This document shows, piece after piece, positions 25,994 through 34,489 of a stretch of DNA of 64,000 nt (positions are counted from its first letter, which is position 1; every line of letters begins with the position of its first letter). The notes beneath the pieces were generated by a model. It saw only the letters and a list, made by a program, of their open reading frames with translations, was not told where the DNA came from and did no database searches. The stretch is from an uncultured Bacteroidales bacterium (GTDB lineage: Bacteria; Bacteroidota; Bacteroidia; Bacteroidales; FEN-979): positions 29,295 through 93,294 of the forward strand of contig CAJBYO010000014.1 in assembly GCA_903959905.1 (NCBI GenBank), in the 5' to 3' direction. Made by a program: the position numbers and the translations under genes.

Positions 25994-26695
25994 TTATTTG
26001 GGTGGAGGATTGACAGAAACCAGCATTCCCCTGTCGTAAACCTCTTTTTTGGTTATGGCACCCTTTTCATCAAAGTAGGTCCATGTACCATCCTGGTGAC
26101 CAAGGAGATATTGTCCGGATATCATGGGCATTCCTGAGGCATACACAGCCTTAAACTGTCCCTCCTTCTCCCCGGCCCTGTAGGCTCCGCGGAGTTTCAG
26201 CTTCCCGTCCATGTAATATTGTTCCCACAATCCGTCCTTGACCCCTATTTTGTAAACATGCAATTCGGAAAGGCCGCCTTCGGGGTAGAACACTTTTGAC
26301 TCACCGTTGATGAGTCCGCCCTGGTAGGTATCCATGGAAACAATCGTGCCATTCGATTCACTGAAAAACTGCCAGACACTGTCTTTTTTCTCATCGAGGT
26401 AATTACCGGCGGCCATTTTTTTCCCGTTGGGGAAGTATGAAACGGTTCTGGCCAGCTTTCCATCTTTTGAAAACCGGGATATTGTCTTCGTCTTCCCGTT
26501 CGAGTAATAATAGTGAAACTCCCCGGAAGGGATGCCATCACGAAACCTGCCTTCATAGATCATTTTGCCGGCGGTATCCAGTTTTTTCCAATATCCCTGC
26601 CGCTGCCCTTTGCTGTCTTTAATATTCACGGTATCCTGTCCGAAGAGCAGGCTTGAAAAAAATGCAAAAAGGATGATCGAGGAAATCCGAAACAT
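25994..26695 (-). CDS. Secreted MORN/YwqK-type repeat protein
   Basis: The 233-residue product begins with a signal peptide ('SIILFAFFSSLLFGQ') and carries six to seven repeats of about 23 residues such as 'GKMIYEGRFRDGIPSGEFHYYYSNGKTK' and 'GLWEQYYMDGKLKLRGAYRAGEKEG', the MORN-related repeats of the YwqK family. In Firmicutes a YwqK protein is linked to toxin immunity, but in Bacteroidota these are common envelope proteins with unknown roles, and no toxin gene is adjacent. It is divergent from recR. Confidence 0.8.
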   Translation of the reverse strand: MFRISSIILFAFFSSLLFGQDTVNIKDSKGQRQGYWKKLDTAGKMIYEGRFRDGIPSGEFHYYYSNGKTKTISRFSKDGKLARTVSYFPNGKKMAAGNYLDEKKDSVWQFFSESNGTIVSMDTYQGGLINGESKVFYPEGGLSELHVYKIGVKDGLWEQYYMDGKLKLRGAYRAGEKEGQFKAVYASGMPMISGQYLLGHQDGTWTYFDEKGAITKKEVYDRGMLVSVNPPPK

Positions 26696-26709
26696 AATCC
26701 GTAAAAAAT

Positions 26710-26717
26710 TACTTTTG
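26710..26717 (+). promoter_or_regulatory. Minus-7 box for recR
   Basis: TACTTTTG fits the consensus, 21 bases before the recR start. It lies in a near-palindrome TTACTTTTGCAAAGTAA that may also serve the divergent MORN gene. Confidence 0.45.
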
Positions 26718-26738
26718 CAAAGTAAATAATAATTTCAC

Positions 26739-27359
26739 TTGCAATCCTATCCGTCAAAACTTCTTGAACTGGCAGTCAACGAACTCGCAAAACTGCCGGG
26801 TATCGGCCGTAAGACAGCCCTTCGCATGGCCCTCAATCTGCTTAAGCGGAACGTGAGGGAGGTGGAGGCGCTTGGCAATGCCGTTATAAGAATGAGAAAT
26901 GAAATTATTTATTGTACCGAGTGTCATAATATTTCCGATCTGGAACTTTGCGCCATCTGTTCGAATCCCAAGCGCGACCGGTCACTTATTTGTGTGGTTG
27001 AGGATATCCGGGATGTGATGGCCATTGAGAACACGGGCCAGTTCAACGGGGTGTACCATGTGCTGGGGGGCATCATTTCGCCGATGGACGGGATCGGCCC
27101 GCAGGACATCTATATCGACTCCCTGATCAGCCGCACATCCTCCGGGGCGGTGGGTGAGATCATCCTGGCACTGCCAACCACCATTGAAGGAGATACCACC
27201 AATTTTTATCTTTCAAGGAAGCTCACTGAATTCAACATCAGGCTGACCACGATAGCAAGGGGAGTTTCCATCGGCGACGAACTGGAGCACACGGATGAAG
27301 TGACACTCGGCAGGTCCATTCTGAACCGTACCCTGTACGAATCGGGACTGAAACGCTGA
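26739..27359 (+). CDS. recR: Recombination mediator protein RecR
   Basis: The 206-residue protein has the N-terminal HhH '[14 protein letters not shown]' (19-32), a Cys4 zinc finger (CTEC and CAIC, about 58-75), and a Toprim domain ('[28 protein letters not shown]'). With RecO it loads RecA at single-strand gaps. The only reasonable start is TTG 26739 ([10 protein letters not shown]), which aligns with the normal beginning of Bacteroidota RecR proteins. Convergent with the small gene after glmM. Confidence 0.95.
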   Translation: MQSYPSKLLELAVNELAKLPGIGRKTALRMALNLLKRNVREVEALGNAVIRMRNEIIYCTECHNISDLELCAICSNPKRDRSLICVVEDIRDVMAIENTGQFNGVYHVLGGIISPMDGIGPQDIYIDSLISRTSSGAVGEIILALPTTIEGDTTNFYLSRKLTEFNIRLTTIARGVSIGDELEHTDEVTLGRSILNRTLYESGLKR

Positions 27360-27364
27360 ATTTT

Positions 27365-27592
27365 TCAGAAAAGCTCCAGCTGGCTTAATTTTTCCTGTTT
27401 ATTCACCACCACGATCATATCAGAATAATTGTCAAGCAATGGCCTGATCGCCTTTTTGATGAGTTTGACAGGCGTTGTATGCCGGGATTTGCTGTAATTC
27501 ATCAGCGACTTCTTCTGACGGGCCGTTACCTTGATGGTAATGGTTTTAAATTTAACCGGTTTGCGCTTTTTTTTAGCTTTTTTTTGTGGCAT
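27365..27592 (-). CDS. Small basic protein of unknown function downstream of glmM
   Basis: From ATG 27592 the product has 75 residues, a very basic start (MPQKKAKKKRKPVKFK) and a body 'ITIKVTARQKKSLMNYSKSRHTTPVKLIKKAIRPLL' that looks like a ribbon-helix-helix or short DNA-binding fold, ending LSQLELF. The gene begins four bases after the glmM stop, so it is in the same transcript. A longer reading to 27646 overlaps glmM and is not needed. I do not recognise a named family. Confidence 0.6.
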   Translation of the reverse strand: MPQKKAKKKRKPVKFKTITIKVTARQKKSLMNYSKSRHTTPVKLIKKAIRPLLDNYSDMIVVVNKQEKLSQLELF

Positions 27593-27596
27593 GATA

Positions 27597-28991
27597 TCAG
27601 CGGTCTTTGAGAATATCCTTGAAGTCGTTGATGATTTTACCGGCAAGGTTATCTGCCTTGGTCATCATGTCACTTTCGGCATAGATACGAACAATCGGTT
27701 CGGTGTTTGAGCGCCGGAGGTGAACCCATTCATTGTCAAAATGGATCTTGATCCCGTCAATGGTTAAAATGGGCTGTGCCTTATATTTCTCCGTGATGGC
27801 CTGCAGGATCTTTTCAATATCCATTTCAGGAGAAAATTCAATTTTATTTTTTGAAATAAAATAATCAGGATACTGATCCCGGATCGCAGAACATTTCTTG
27901 CCTGATTTAACCATGTAGGTCAGAAACAGTGCAATACCCACAAGGGCATCGCGGCCGTAATGCAATTCGGGGTAGATTACGCCGCCATTGCCTTCTCCTC
28001 CGATCACAGCACCTTTCGCCTTCATCATTTCAACAACGTTCACTTCTCCAACGGCAGAGGCGAAATATTCGCCGCCTGCGCGTTCGGTAACCACTTTCAG
28101 CGCACCGGTGGAAGAGAGGTTCGACACCGTGTTTCCCCTGGTGTGCTGCAGGATATAATCAGCGACCGCCACCAGGGTATATTCTTCACCGAACGGCTCC
28201 CCGTTCTCATTGACAATGGCCAGCCTGTCCACATCCGGGTCAACAACAAACCCGATATCAGCCCTGCTTTTTACAACGGCATCGCAAATATCGGCAAGGT
28301 GCTCCGGCAATGGCTCGGGGTTATGCGGAAAAATCCCGGTGGGATCACAGTAAAGTTTCTCCACCTTGCTCACATTGAGAGCCTTAAGCAGTGCAGGGAT
28401 GGCAATGCCACCAGTACTGTTCACCGCATCAACAACAACATGCAAGTGTGCATTTTTAATCGCTTCCGCATCCACAAGCGGAAGAGCAAGTACCTTATCA
28501 ATATGCTTCTGAATGTAAGAATCATCCGCTCTGCAGTTGCCGAGATCAGCAATCTCTGCATAGCTGAAATCACCGGCATCGGCCATGGCAAGCACTCTTT
28601 CACCGTCGGCGGCTGAAAGAAATTCACCAAGATGGTTGAGGAGTTTCAGTGCATTCCACTGTTTGGGATTGTGGCTTGCAGTAATAATGATTCCCCCATG
28701 GGCATGTTCGTCAACCACGGCAATTTCCGTTGTGGGCGTTGTGGTCAGCCCGATATCCAGCACATTGGTACCCATCCCCATCAACGTTCCGATAACCAGA
28801 TTGTTAACCATCAGACCCGAGACCCGGGCATCGCGGCCAACAACAACAGATAATTTCTTCCCGGGATGGGACTCGCGGAGAAATGCTGTATATGCCGAAG
28901 TAAACCGGACAATATCTGCCGGTGTCAACCCTTCTCCGGGTTTTCCCCCAATGGTTCCCCTGATTCCGGAGATTGATTTTATGAGTGCCAT
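27597..28991 (-). CDS. glmM: Phosphoglucosamine mutase
   Basis: The 464-residue hexosephosphate mutase has the active-site serine in ITASHNPKQWNALK (Ser106), metal-binding DPDVDR ('GFVDPDVDRLAIV'), sugar loop 'GGEGNGGVIYPELHYGRDA' and phosphate loop 'RRSNTEPIVRIY'. The GEGNGG form points to GlmM/ManB-like enzymes, converting glucosamine-6-P to glucosamine-1-P for peptidoglycan and LPS. It is distinct from the longer mutase at 17152. Start ATG 28991, with a minus-strand TACATTTG box at 29006-29013. Confidence 0.9.
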   Translation of the reverse strand: MALIKSISGIRGTIGGKPGEGLTPADIVRFTSAYTAFLRESHPGKKLSVVVGRDARVSGLMVNNLVIGTLMGMGTNVLDIGLTTTPTTEIAVVDEHAHGGIIITASHNPKQWNALKLLNHLGEFLSAADGERVLAMADAGDFSYAEIADLGNCRADDSYIQKHIDKVLALPLVDAEAIKNAHLHVVVDAVNSTGGIAIPALLKALNVSKVEKLYCDPTGIFPHNPEPLPEHLADICDAVVKSRADIGFVVDPDVDRLAIVNENGEPFGEEYTLVAVADYILQHTRGNTVSNLSSTGALKVVTERAGGEYFASAVGEVNVVEMMKAKGAVIGGEGNGGVIYPELHYGRDALVGIALFLTYMVKSGKKCSAIRDQYPDYFISKNKIEFSPEMDIEKILQAITEKYKAQPILTIDGIKIHFDNEWVHLRRSNTEPIVRIYAESDMMTKADNLAGKIINDFKDILKDR

Positions 28992-29005
28992 AAGGTATTT
29001 TCAGG

Positions 29006-29013
29006 CAAATGTA
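29006..29013 (-). promoter_or_regulatory. Minus-7 box for glmM
   Basis: Minus strand reads TACATTTG, 14 bases before the glmM ATG. Confidence 0.45.
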
Positions 29014-29096
29014 TAAGATTTCCGGTTATCACCCGGACCTGTTGAAAAAAAATGAAATCTGGCGGCACACTTTCCGGCCGGCACCCCTTTTTTTCG

Positions 29097-29104
29097 TAAT
29101 TTTG
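29097..29104 (+). promoter_or_regulatory. Minus-7 box for the TPR-comA genes
   Basis: TAATTTTG lies 49 bases before the TPR gene ATG at 29154. Confidence 0.45.
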
Positions 29105-29153
29105 CAAAAACTGATGAAAAAACAGGTCACAGTACTTCATCATAACATACTGA

Positions 29154-30557
29154 ATGGAAGAACCTTTTGAATCATATTTTGACGGCGAAACCCTGTCACT
29201 CGTCAGGCGTTTTGAGAAAATGATCCAGCAGGATCAGCATTTCTTCTTTGATGTTGATGAATTTGAGGAGATTATAGAATATTATTTCTTCAAGAACGAA
29301 CAGCGAAAAGCTTTCATGACCATTAACCAGGCGCTGGAGCAGCACCCAGGTTCTGCCACAATCCTGGTTAAACTTGCTCAATTCCAGGTCAACGCGAAAA
29401 AGGACCATGAAGCGTTGCGCATCCTGAAAGAGATTGACCAATCGGAAACCGGCGACAGTGACCTCCATCTTGCCAAAGGGAACCTTTACAGCCAGCTGGA
29501 AAAACCAGAGAAGGCGATTGAAGAATACAAGAAAGCCATTGACGGTGCAGATTACCTCGACGACATCTATTCCAGCATTGCCTTCGAGTATGAGAACATG
29601 GGCAAATATGACAAGGCCATTGATTTTCTTTTACTGGCACTTGAACTGAACCCGGAAAACGACGCAGCCTTGTATGAATTTGCCTTTTGCTGCGAAGTAT
29701 CCCAGCAAACAGAGCGCGGAATTGAGTATCTCCATTCATTTCTCAACCGGCAGCCCTATTCCATCGCCGCATGGTTTAACCTTGGAATTGCATACAGCAA
29801 CATTGATCTTTATGAAAAGGCCATTGATGCATATGACTATGTGCTTGCCATAGATGACACATTCTCCTCTGCCTATTTCAACAAGGCAAACTGTTATGCC
29901 AATATCGGCAATTTTGAAAAGGCCATTGAAACCTATATTGAAACCATTTTTTACGAAGACCCTGAACCGGTAACTTATTACTATATCGCTGAATGCTACG
30001 AAAAGCTCAGGCAGTTTGACCTGTCCATTGATTATTACAACAAAGCCGTAGGCCTCGACCCTGAATTTGCAGATGCATGGCTGGGCCTGGGTGTTTCGCA
30101 CGACGAACTGGGGAAACCTCAGTCAGCATTGCCTTACATAAACAAGGCAATTAAATTAAGTCCTGCGAACCCCGAATACTGGTTTATCCTGGGCGATGTC
30201 CAGATAAAACTTGCCCAATATGACGAAGGTATAGCCTCCTACAGAAAGGTAATTGAACTTGATCCGGATGATACGGATATCTGGCTTGACCTGTCGGTGG
30301 TGTATGCCGACCGTAAAGATTTCGAAAAAGGGTATGCCATCCTGGTTGAAGGACTGCGTTTCCATGAAACACATGCTGATTTCTATTTCGGAATGTCCTA
30401 TTATCTCTACATGATGGGAAAATCCAGGCAGGCTGGCGAAACCATGGTCACAGCATTGGGCATGGACAAGGAAGGGCATAAACGGCTCTTTACAACCTTC
30501 CCGGAGGCAATGAATCACCCGGAAATACTTGAGATAATTCAATCTTTTGGCAAGTAA
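29154..30557 (+). CDS. Tetratricopeptide-repeat protein (cytoplasmic)
   Basis: The 467-residue protein is almost entirely TPR: around eleven consecutive 34-residue units, for example 'KAIEEYKKAIDGADYLDDIYSSIAFEYENMGKYDKAIDF' and 'YIAECYEKLRQFDLSIDYYNKAVGLDPEFADAWLGLG'. No signal peptide or membrane segment is present, so it acts inside the cell as a scaffold. The family is widespread in Bacteroidota and usually precedes comA-like and aroE genes, as here. Specific partners are unknown. Confidence 0.88.
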   Translation: MEEPFESYFDGETLSLVRRFEKMIQQDQHFFFDVDEFEEIIEYYFFKNEQRKAFMTINQALEQHPGSATILVKLAQFQVNAKKDHEALRILKEIDQSETGDSDLHLAKGNLYSQLEKPEKAIEEYKKAIDGADYLDDIYSSIAFEYENMGKYDKAIDFLLLALELNPENDAALYEFAFCCEVSQQTERGIEYLHSFLNRQPYSIAAWFNLGIAYSNIDLYEKAIDAYDYVLAIDDTFSSAYFNKANCYANIGNFEKAIETYIETIFYEDPEPVTYYYIAECYEKLRQFDLSIDYYNKAVGLDPEFADAWLGLGVSHDELGKPQSALPYINKAIKLSPANPEYWFILGDVQIKLAQYDEGIASYRKVIELDPDDTDIWLDLSVVYADRKDFEKGYAILVEGLRFHETHADFYFGMSYYLYMMGKSRQAGETMVTALGMDKEGHKRLFTTFPEAMNHPEILEIIQSFGK

Positions 30558-30567
30558 TCACACACCA

Positions 30568-31356
30568 ATGACTGCACACAACTTAACCCTGCTGCCAGAC
30601 CGTCCGAATAAACCAAGGCAAAGCGGAATCGCCATGGTTATGGACAAAGGCCTCAGCCTGCGCGAGGCGGAAGACTTTACCGAAACGGCAGGCCACCTGG
30701 CTGATTTTGTCAAACTTGGATTCGGCACCTCCCTGGTTGGGATGAAAGTGAAGGAAAAAGTGAAGGTTTACCATGATGCAAACATCAGGGTTTATGCAGG
30801 CGGCACCCTGTTTGAAGCATTCGTCATCCGGAACCAGTTTGATGATTACCTGAGATATATTGACCAGCTGGGGCTTGATACGGTGGAGGTTTCTGACGGT
30901 TCCATGGTGATGAACCACGACGTGAAATGCGAATTTATTGCCCGGCTGGCCAAAAACTATACTGTACTTTCCGAAGTAGGATCGAAGGAAAGCGGCGTCC
31001 AGATCACCCCGGGGAAATGGATTAAGATGATGCAGGCAGAACTTGACGCCGGTGCCTTTAAAGTGATCGGCGAGGCGAGGGAGAGCGGAACTGTTGGCAT
31101 CTACAGTGCAACCGGGAAAGCCGACACATCCCTAGTAAGCAAGATCCTTACCAAAATACCGGGAGATAAAATATTGTGGGAGGCTCCCCTGAAACCGCAA
31201 CAAATCTGGTTCATCAAGCACTTTGGTGCCAATGTTAACCTTGGCAATATTGCGCCGGCAGAACTTATTCCACTGGAAACCCTGAGGCTCGGCCTGCGGG
31301 GAGATACATTCTTCAGCTTTTTACCGGAGCAATACAAAGGGTTACAACCAAAGTAG
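30568..31356 (+). CDS. comA: Phosphosulfolactate synthase (ComA)
   Basis: From ATG 30568 the 262-residue TIM-barrel protein shows ComA features: 'GIAMVMDKGLSLREAEDF', 'VKLGFGTS', 'YAGGTLFEAFVIRNQFDDYL', 'DTVEVSDGSM' and 'VLSEVGSKE'. ComA adds sulfite to phosphoenolpyruvate giving phosphosulfolactate, the first step to coenzyme M in methanogens. Bacteroidota do not make coenzyme M by this route as far as is known, so the product may feed other sulfonates such as sulfolactate or the cysteate head group of sulfonolipids. No comB/comC or sulfonolipid genes are adjacent. The longer TTG start at 30547 overlaps the TPR gene. Confidence 0.85.
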   Translation: MTAHNLTLLPDRPNKPRQSGIAMVMDKGLSLREAEDFTETAGHLADFVKLGFGTSLVGMKVKEKVKVYHDANIRVYAGGTLFEAFVIRNQFDDYLRYIDQLGLDTVEVSDGSMVMNHDVKCEFIARLAKNYTVLSEVGSKESGVQITPGKWIKMMQAELDAGAFKVIGEARESGTVGIYSATGKADTSLVSKILTKIPGDKILWEAPLKPQQIWFIKHFGANVNLGNIAPAELIPLETLRLGLRGDTFFSFLPEQYKGLQPK

Positions 31357-31392
31357 TGATGCATCAAGGCAGCGCGGCAGCGCAACTGGTAA

Positions 31393-32151
31393 ATGGGAAA
31401 TGAAAAGATATCACTCGGTTTGATCGGGTTTCCACTCACACATTCCCGGTCGCCCGGCTGGTTTAAAGAAAAATTCGCACGGGAAGGACTGACGAATGCA
31501 GAATACCATCTTTTTCCCCTCACTTCCGTTGAACAATTTCCGTTGCTTCTCATGGAGAATCCTACGCTGCAGGGACTTAATGTCACCATTCCCTACAAGG
31601 TGAAAATCATCCCATACCTGGACGAACTGGATGAAACTGCGCGAATGATCGGGGCGGTCAATACGATCAGAATTTCCCTTGACGGTGGAGCCGTTCATAC
31701 GAAAGGTTTCAACACCGATTCTCCCGGGTTTCTGAACACAATCAGCCATATTCCTCCCCGGGTTAAGGCGCTGATCCTGGGCACAGGCGGAGCGGCCAGG
31801 GCAGTTGCCCATGCTTTCAAAACCAGGAATATTTCATTTAAATTTGTTTCAAGGCTCAGCAAAGGAGCCGATACCATTCACTATGATGACCTGGAACCCG
31901 GTTTATTCCAGGATTACAGGATGATCGTCAATACAACCCCCCTTGGGATGTTTCCGGACACCGGAACCTGTGCCCCCATCCCCTACCAACTGCTCACTCC
32001 TGACCATGTGGTTTATGACCTTGTTTACAATCCGGAAGAGACAACCTTTTTAAGACATGCCCGTCTTATGCATGCGCAGACAATCAATGGCATGCAAATG
32101 CTTATCAATCAGGCAGAATATTCTTTTAAAATCATGACCGGCAAACCATAA
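31393..32151 (+). CDS. aroE: Shikimate dehydrogenase
   Basis: The 252-residue enzyme has the substrate site 'GFPLTHSRSP' (12-21), catalytic Lys69 in NVTIPYK, the paired Asp in 'GFNTDSPGFL', the NADP loop GTGGAARAV (about 131) and 'VNTTPLGMFPD'. It reduces 3-dehydroshikimate to shikimate in aromatic amino-acid synthesis. It follows comA after 36 bases that contain short GCGGCAGC-like repeats. Confidence 0.94.
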   Translation: MGNEKISLGLIGFPLTHSRSPGWFKEKFAREGLTNAEYHLFPLTSVEQFPLLLMENPTLQGLNVTIPYKVKIIPYLDELDETARMIGAVNTIRISLDGGAVHTKGFNTDSPGFLNTISHIPPRVKALILGTGGAARAVAHAFKTRNISFKFVSRLSKGADTIHYDDLEPGLFQDYRMIVNTTPLGMFPDTGTCAPIPYQLLTPDHVVYDLVYNPEETTFLRHARLMHAQTINGMQMLINQAEYSFKIMTGKP

Positions 32152-32220
32152 TTTGCTTACCGTCAGTATTTAGAAGAATTCTCAATAAGCCATCCGGGAA
32201 AATTCCAACCCCCTTTTGCT

Positions 32221-32228
32221 TAAATTTG
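32221..32228 (+). promoter_or_regulatory. Minus-7 box for the multiheme electron-transfer operon
   Basis: TAAATTTG fits TAnnTTTG, 57 bases before the first gene of the cluster. The minus-33 side is not clear. Confidence 0.45.
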
Positions 32229-32285
32229 CAGGCAGAACAACCAGCGCAAAGCTTATAATTACTCAATTTCCTGAAATCTTAAGCC

Positions 32286-33155
32286 ATGTCTAAACCCGCG
32301 CACTACATTTACATTATCGTATTATCGGCCATCGTTATCGCAACACTCGGGGCTGTCGGATATTTTGGATATCCTTATTACAGCCTGGGCATCGAAGACC
32401 GACCTTTTCATCCAGATAATTCCCTTTTAAAACCAAGCGGAATCTGGGGACATGGCTTTGGGATCATCGGATCATTGTTCATGATGATTGGTGTATCGCT
32501 TTATATGGCCAGAAAACGACTCAGGTCCCTTTCCCGCATCGGGATATTGAAACACTGGCTTGAATTTCATATTTTTCTATGTTCGCTGGGGCCCATCCTC
32601 GTTCTGTACCATACCTCGTTCAAGTTCGGCGGGCTTGTCGCCATCAGTTTCTGGAGTATGGTGGCGGTATTTGCAAGTGGAATTATAGGCCGGTTTATTT
32701 ATATTCAGATCCCCCGAACAATAGAAGGCCGGGAATTGAGTTTAAATGAAGTAAGGTCGCTGAAGAGTGATATCGGCGACAAAATCCAAAAACTGGTTGC
32801 CTTAGATGAAGAAAGTTACAATATAATTGTAGATTCCACAAAGAAAAAGGTTGAGCTCTATCATCCGAACTTCTTGATCCGTGCTGTAAGAAAATACAAT
32901 GATGACAGGAAAACCCTGCTGAATGTAAAAAGAGTACTCAGGCATAATAATGTATCCAGGTCCCAACAAAAAGAGATAGTACACCTTGTTAATAGTGACA
33001 TTTCACTGAACAGGCGAATTGAACGGCTGGTCATCATGCAAAACCTGTTCAAATACTGGCACGTGGCGCATTTGCCATTTGCCCTGGTGATGCTCATCAT
33101 TATGATTATTCATGTTGTTGTGACAGTTACATTTGGTGCCCGCTGGATTTTTTAA
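32286..33155 (+). CDS. His-rich integral membrane protein, cytochrome b-like electron carrier candidate
   Basis: The 289-residue protein has transmembrane helices at about 8-30, 54-74, 92-110, 116-138 and 262-285, separated by a long charged cytoplasmic helix region (145-255). Histidines inside or at helix ends (His56, His90, His95, His109, and 'YWHVAHLPF...IIHVVV' in the last helix) are placed as heme-b axial ligands would be. No named family is recognised with certainty. Two bases separate it from the FeS/FAD oxidoreductase gene, so the pair probably forms a membrane complex passing electrons between that enzyme and quinone or periplasmic cytochromes. Confidence 0.65.
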   Translation: MSKPAHYIYIIVLSAIVIATLGAVGYFGYPYYSLGIEDRPFHPDNSLLKPSGIWGHGFGIIGSLFMMIGVSLYMARKRLRSLSRIGILKHWLEFHIFLCSLGPILVLYHTSFKFGGLVAISFWSMVAVFASGIIGRFIYIQIPRTIEGRELSLNEVRSLKSDIGDKIQKLVALDEESYNIIVDSTKKKVELYHPNFLIRAVRKYNDDRKTLLNVKRVLRHNNVSRSQQKEIVHLVNSDISLNRRIERLVIMQNLFKYWHVAHLPFALVMLIIMIIHVVVTVTFGARWIF

Positions 33156-33157
33156 CT

Positions 33158-34489
33158 ATGGAAATTATCTTCGAGAAATTTGCAGCCTATTCAGTAGCGA
33201 TCCTCCTGTGTTTGATCGTGGTGGGGATTTACCTAAGAAAACAGAGGCGTGACTCCAGGAAAGTTGAGGAAAAAATCGTCAAGGCAAAACTTGACGGGTT
33301 GTATGAACCTGTTTCCCTCCACCCGGTTGTTGACGAAGGCAGTTGCATCAGAACAGGTGCCTGTATAGCCGCCTGTCCGGAAAAGGACATCCTCGGAATC
33401 AGGAACGGTAAAGCCACCACCATCAATGCCTCCCATTGCATCGGACACGGAGCCTGCTTTCATGCCTGCCCTACCCAGGCCATCACGCTCTGCATCGGAA
33501 CTGAAAAAAGAGGCGTTGACCTGCCACATATCAATGATACCTTTGAGACCAACATTCCCGGGATATATATTGCCGGAGAACTTGGAGGAATGGGGCTGAT
33601 AAAAAATGCAGTGGTGCAAGGAAAGCAGGCAGTTGAGAACATCGCCAAAGCCCATAAGAAAGATCATTCAGCAGAATATGACCTGATTGTGGTAGGTGCG
33701 GGCCCTGCAGGGATCTCAGGTACCCTCACTGCCAAGAAACACCAGCTTAAATGCCTGACACTCGACCAGGACACCCTGGGGGGCACGGTTTTCACCTTTC
33801 CAAGGTCAAAAATTGTGATGACATCAGCCATGGACCTGCCGCTTTATGGCAGGGTTAAACTCTATGAAACAAGTAAATCGGAGCTGCTTGCACTATGGCA
33901 AGACGTATTGAAGAAAAACAACATAGACATCAGGGAAAATTCAAAGGTAGAGGCTATTGTCCCCGAAAACAATTATTTCAGGGTGGAGACACTGAATGGC
34001 GATCAATTCACTGCCAGGAATGTCCTTCTCGCCATCGGTCGCCGCGGAACACCCAGAAAATTGAACGTTCAGGGCGAAACACTTGAAAAGGTCGCCTATA
34101 AACTGCTGGAACCTGAACTTATAAGCCAAAAGGACATCATGGTTGTTGGCGGAGGTGATTCAGCCATAGAGTCTGCCTTGCTGCTTGCAGACCAAAACAA
34201 CGTAACACTTTCATACCGGAGCGAATCTTTCAGCCGGATCAAACCAAAAAACAACGAGAAAATAAACGAGGCCATCACTTCAGGCAAGGTCAGGATGCTG
34301 TTCAATACAACCCCCATCAGTATTGAAAAGGAGCAAATCCTGCTTAAGTCTAATGACGGATCCGAACTGAGCATTAAAAATGACATGATCTTTATTTTCG
34401 CAGGGGGAGAACTTCCAACCCAGTTCCTGCAGAAGATCGGGTTACAGATCACGAAGAAATTTGGGGAAGCTATTCTAAAGCACAAATGA
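33158..34489 (+). CDS. Membrane-anchored FeS/FAD NAD(P)-dependent oxidoreductase
   Basis: The 443-residue protein has one N-terminal transmembrane helix (about 11-26), a two-cluster ferredoxin segment (Cys63, 69, 73 and Cys94, 100, 104), a 'GIYIAGELGGMGLIKNA' segment (135-151) like the end of a flavoprotein FAD domain, and then a thioredoxin-reductase-like body: FAD loop VVGAGPAG (178-185) and NAD(P) loop VVGGGDSA (about 328-335). The CxxC redox pair of true thioredoxin reductases is absent. Each ferredoxin motif lacks its second Cys (Thr66, His97). It could move electrons between NAD(P)H and the membrane/cytochrome partners. Its stop overlaps the next start (ATGA). Confidence 0.78.
   Translation: MEIIFEKFAAYSVAILLCLIVVGIYLRKQRRDSRKVEEKIVKAKLDGLYEPVSLHPVVDEGSCIRTGACIAACPEKDILGIRNGKATTINASHCIGHGACFHACPTQAITLCIGTEKRGVDLPHINDTFETNIPGIYIAGELGGMGLIKNAVVQGKQAVENIAKAHKKDHSAEYDLIVVGAGPAGISGTLTAKKHQLKCLTLDQDTLGGTVFTFPRSKIVMTSAMDLPLYGRVKLYETSKSELLALWQDVLKKNNIDIRENSKVEAIVPENNYFRVETLNGDQFTARNVLLAIGRRGTPRKLNVQGETLEKVAYKLLEPELISQKDIMVVGGGDSAIESALLLADQNNVTLSYRSESFSRIKPKNNEKINEAITSGKVRMLFNTTPISIEKEQILLKSNDGSELSIKNDMIFIFAGGELPTQFLQKIGLQITKKFGEAILKHK

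Noticed and set aside
25994..26695. Toxin-antitoxin antitoxin (YwqK)
   Set aside because: The family name suggests it, but the protein has a signal peptide and no toxin gene is adjacent.
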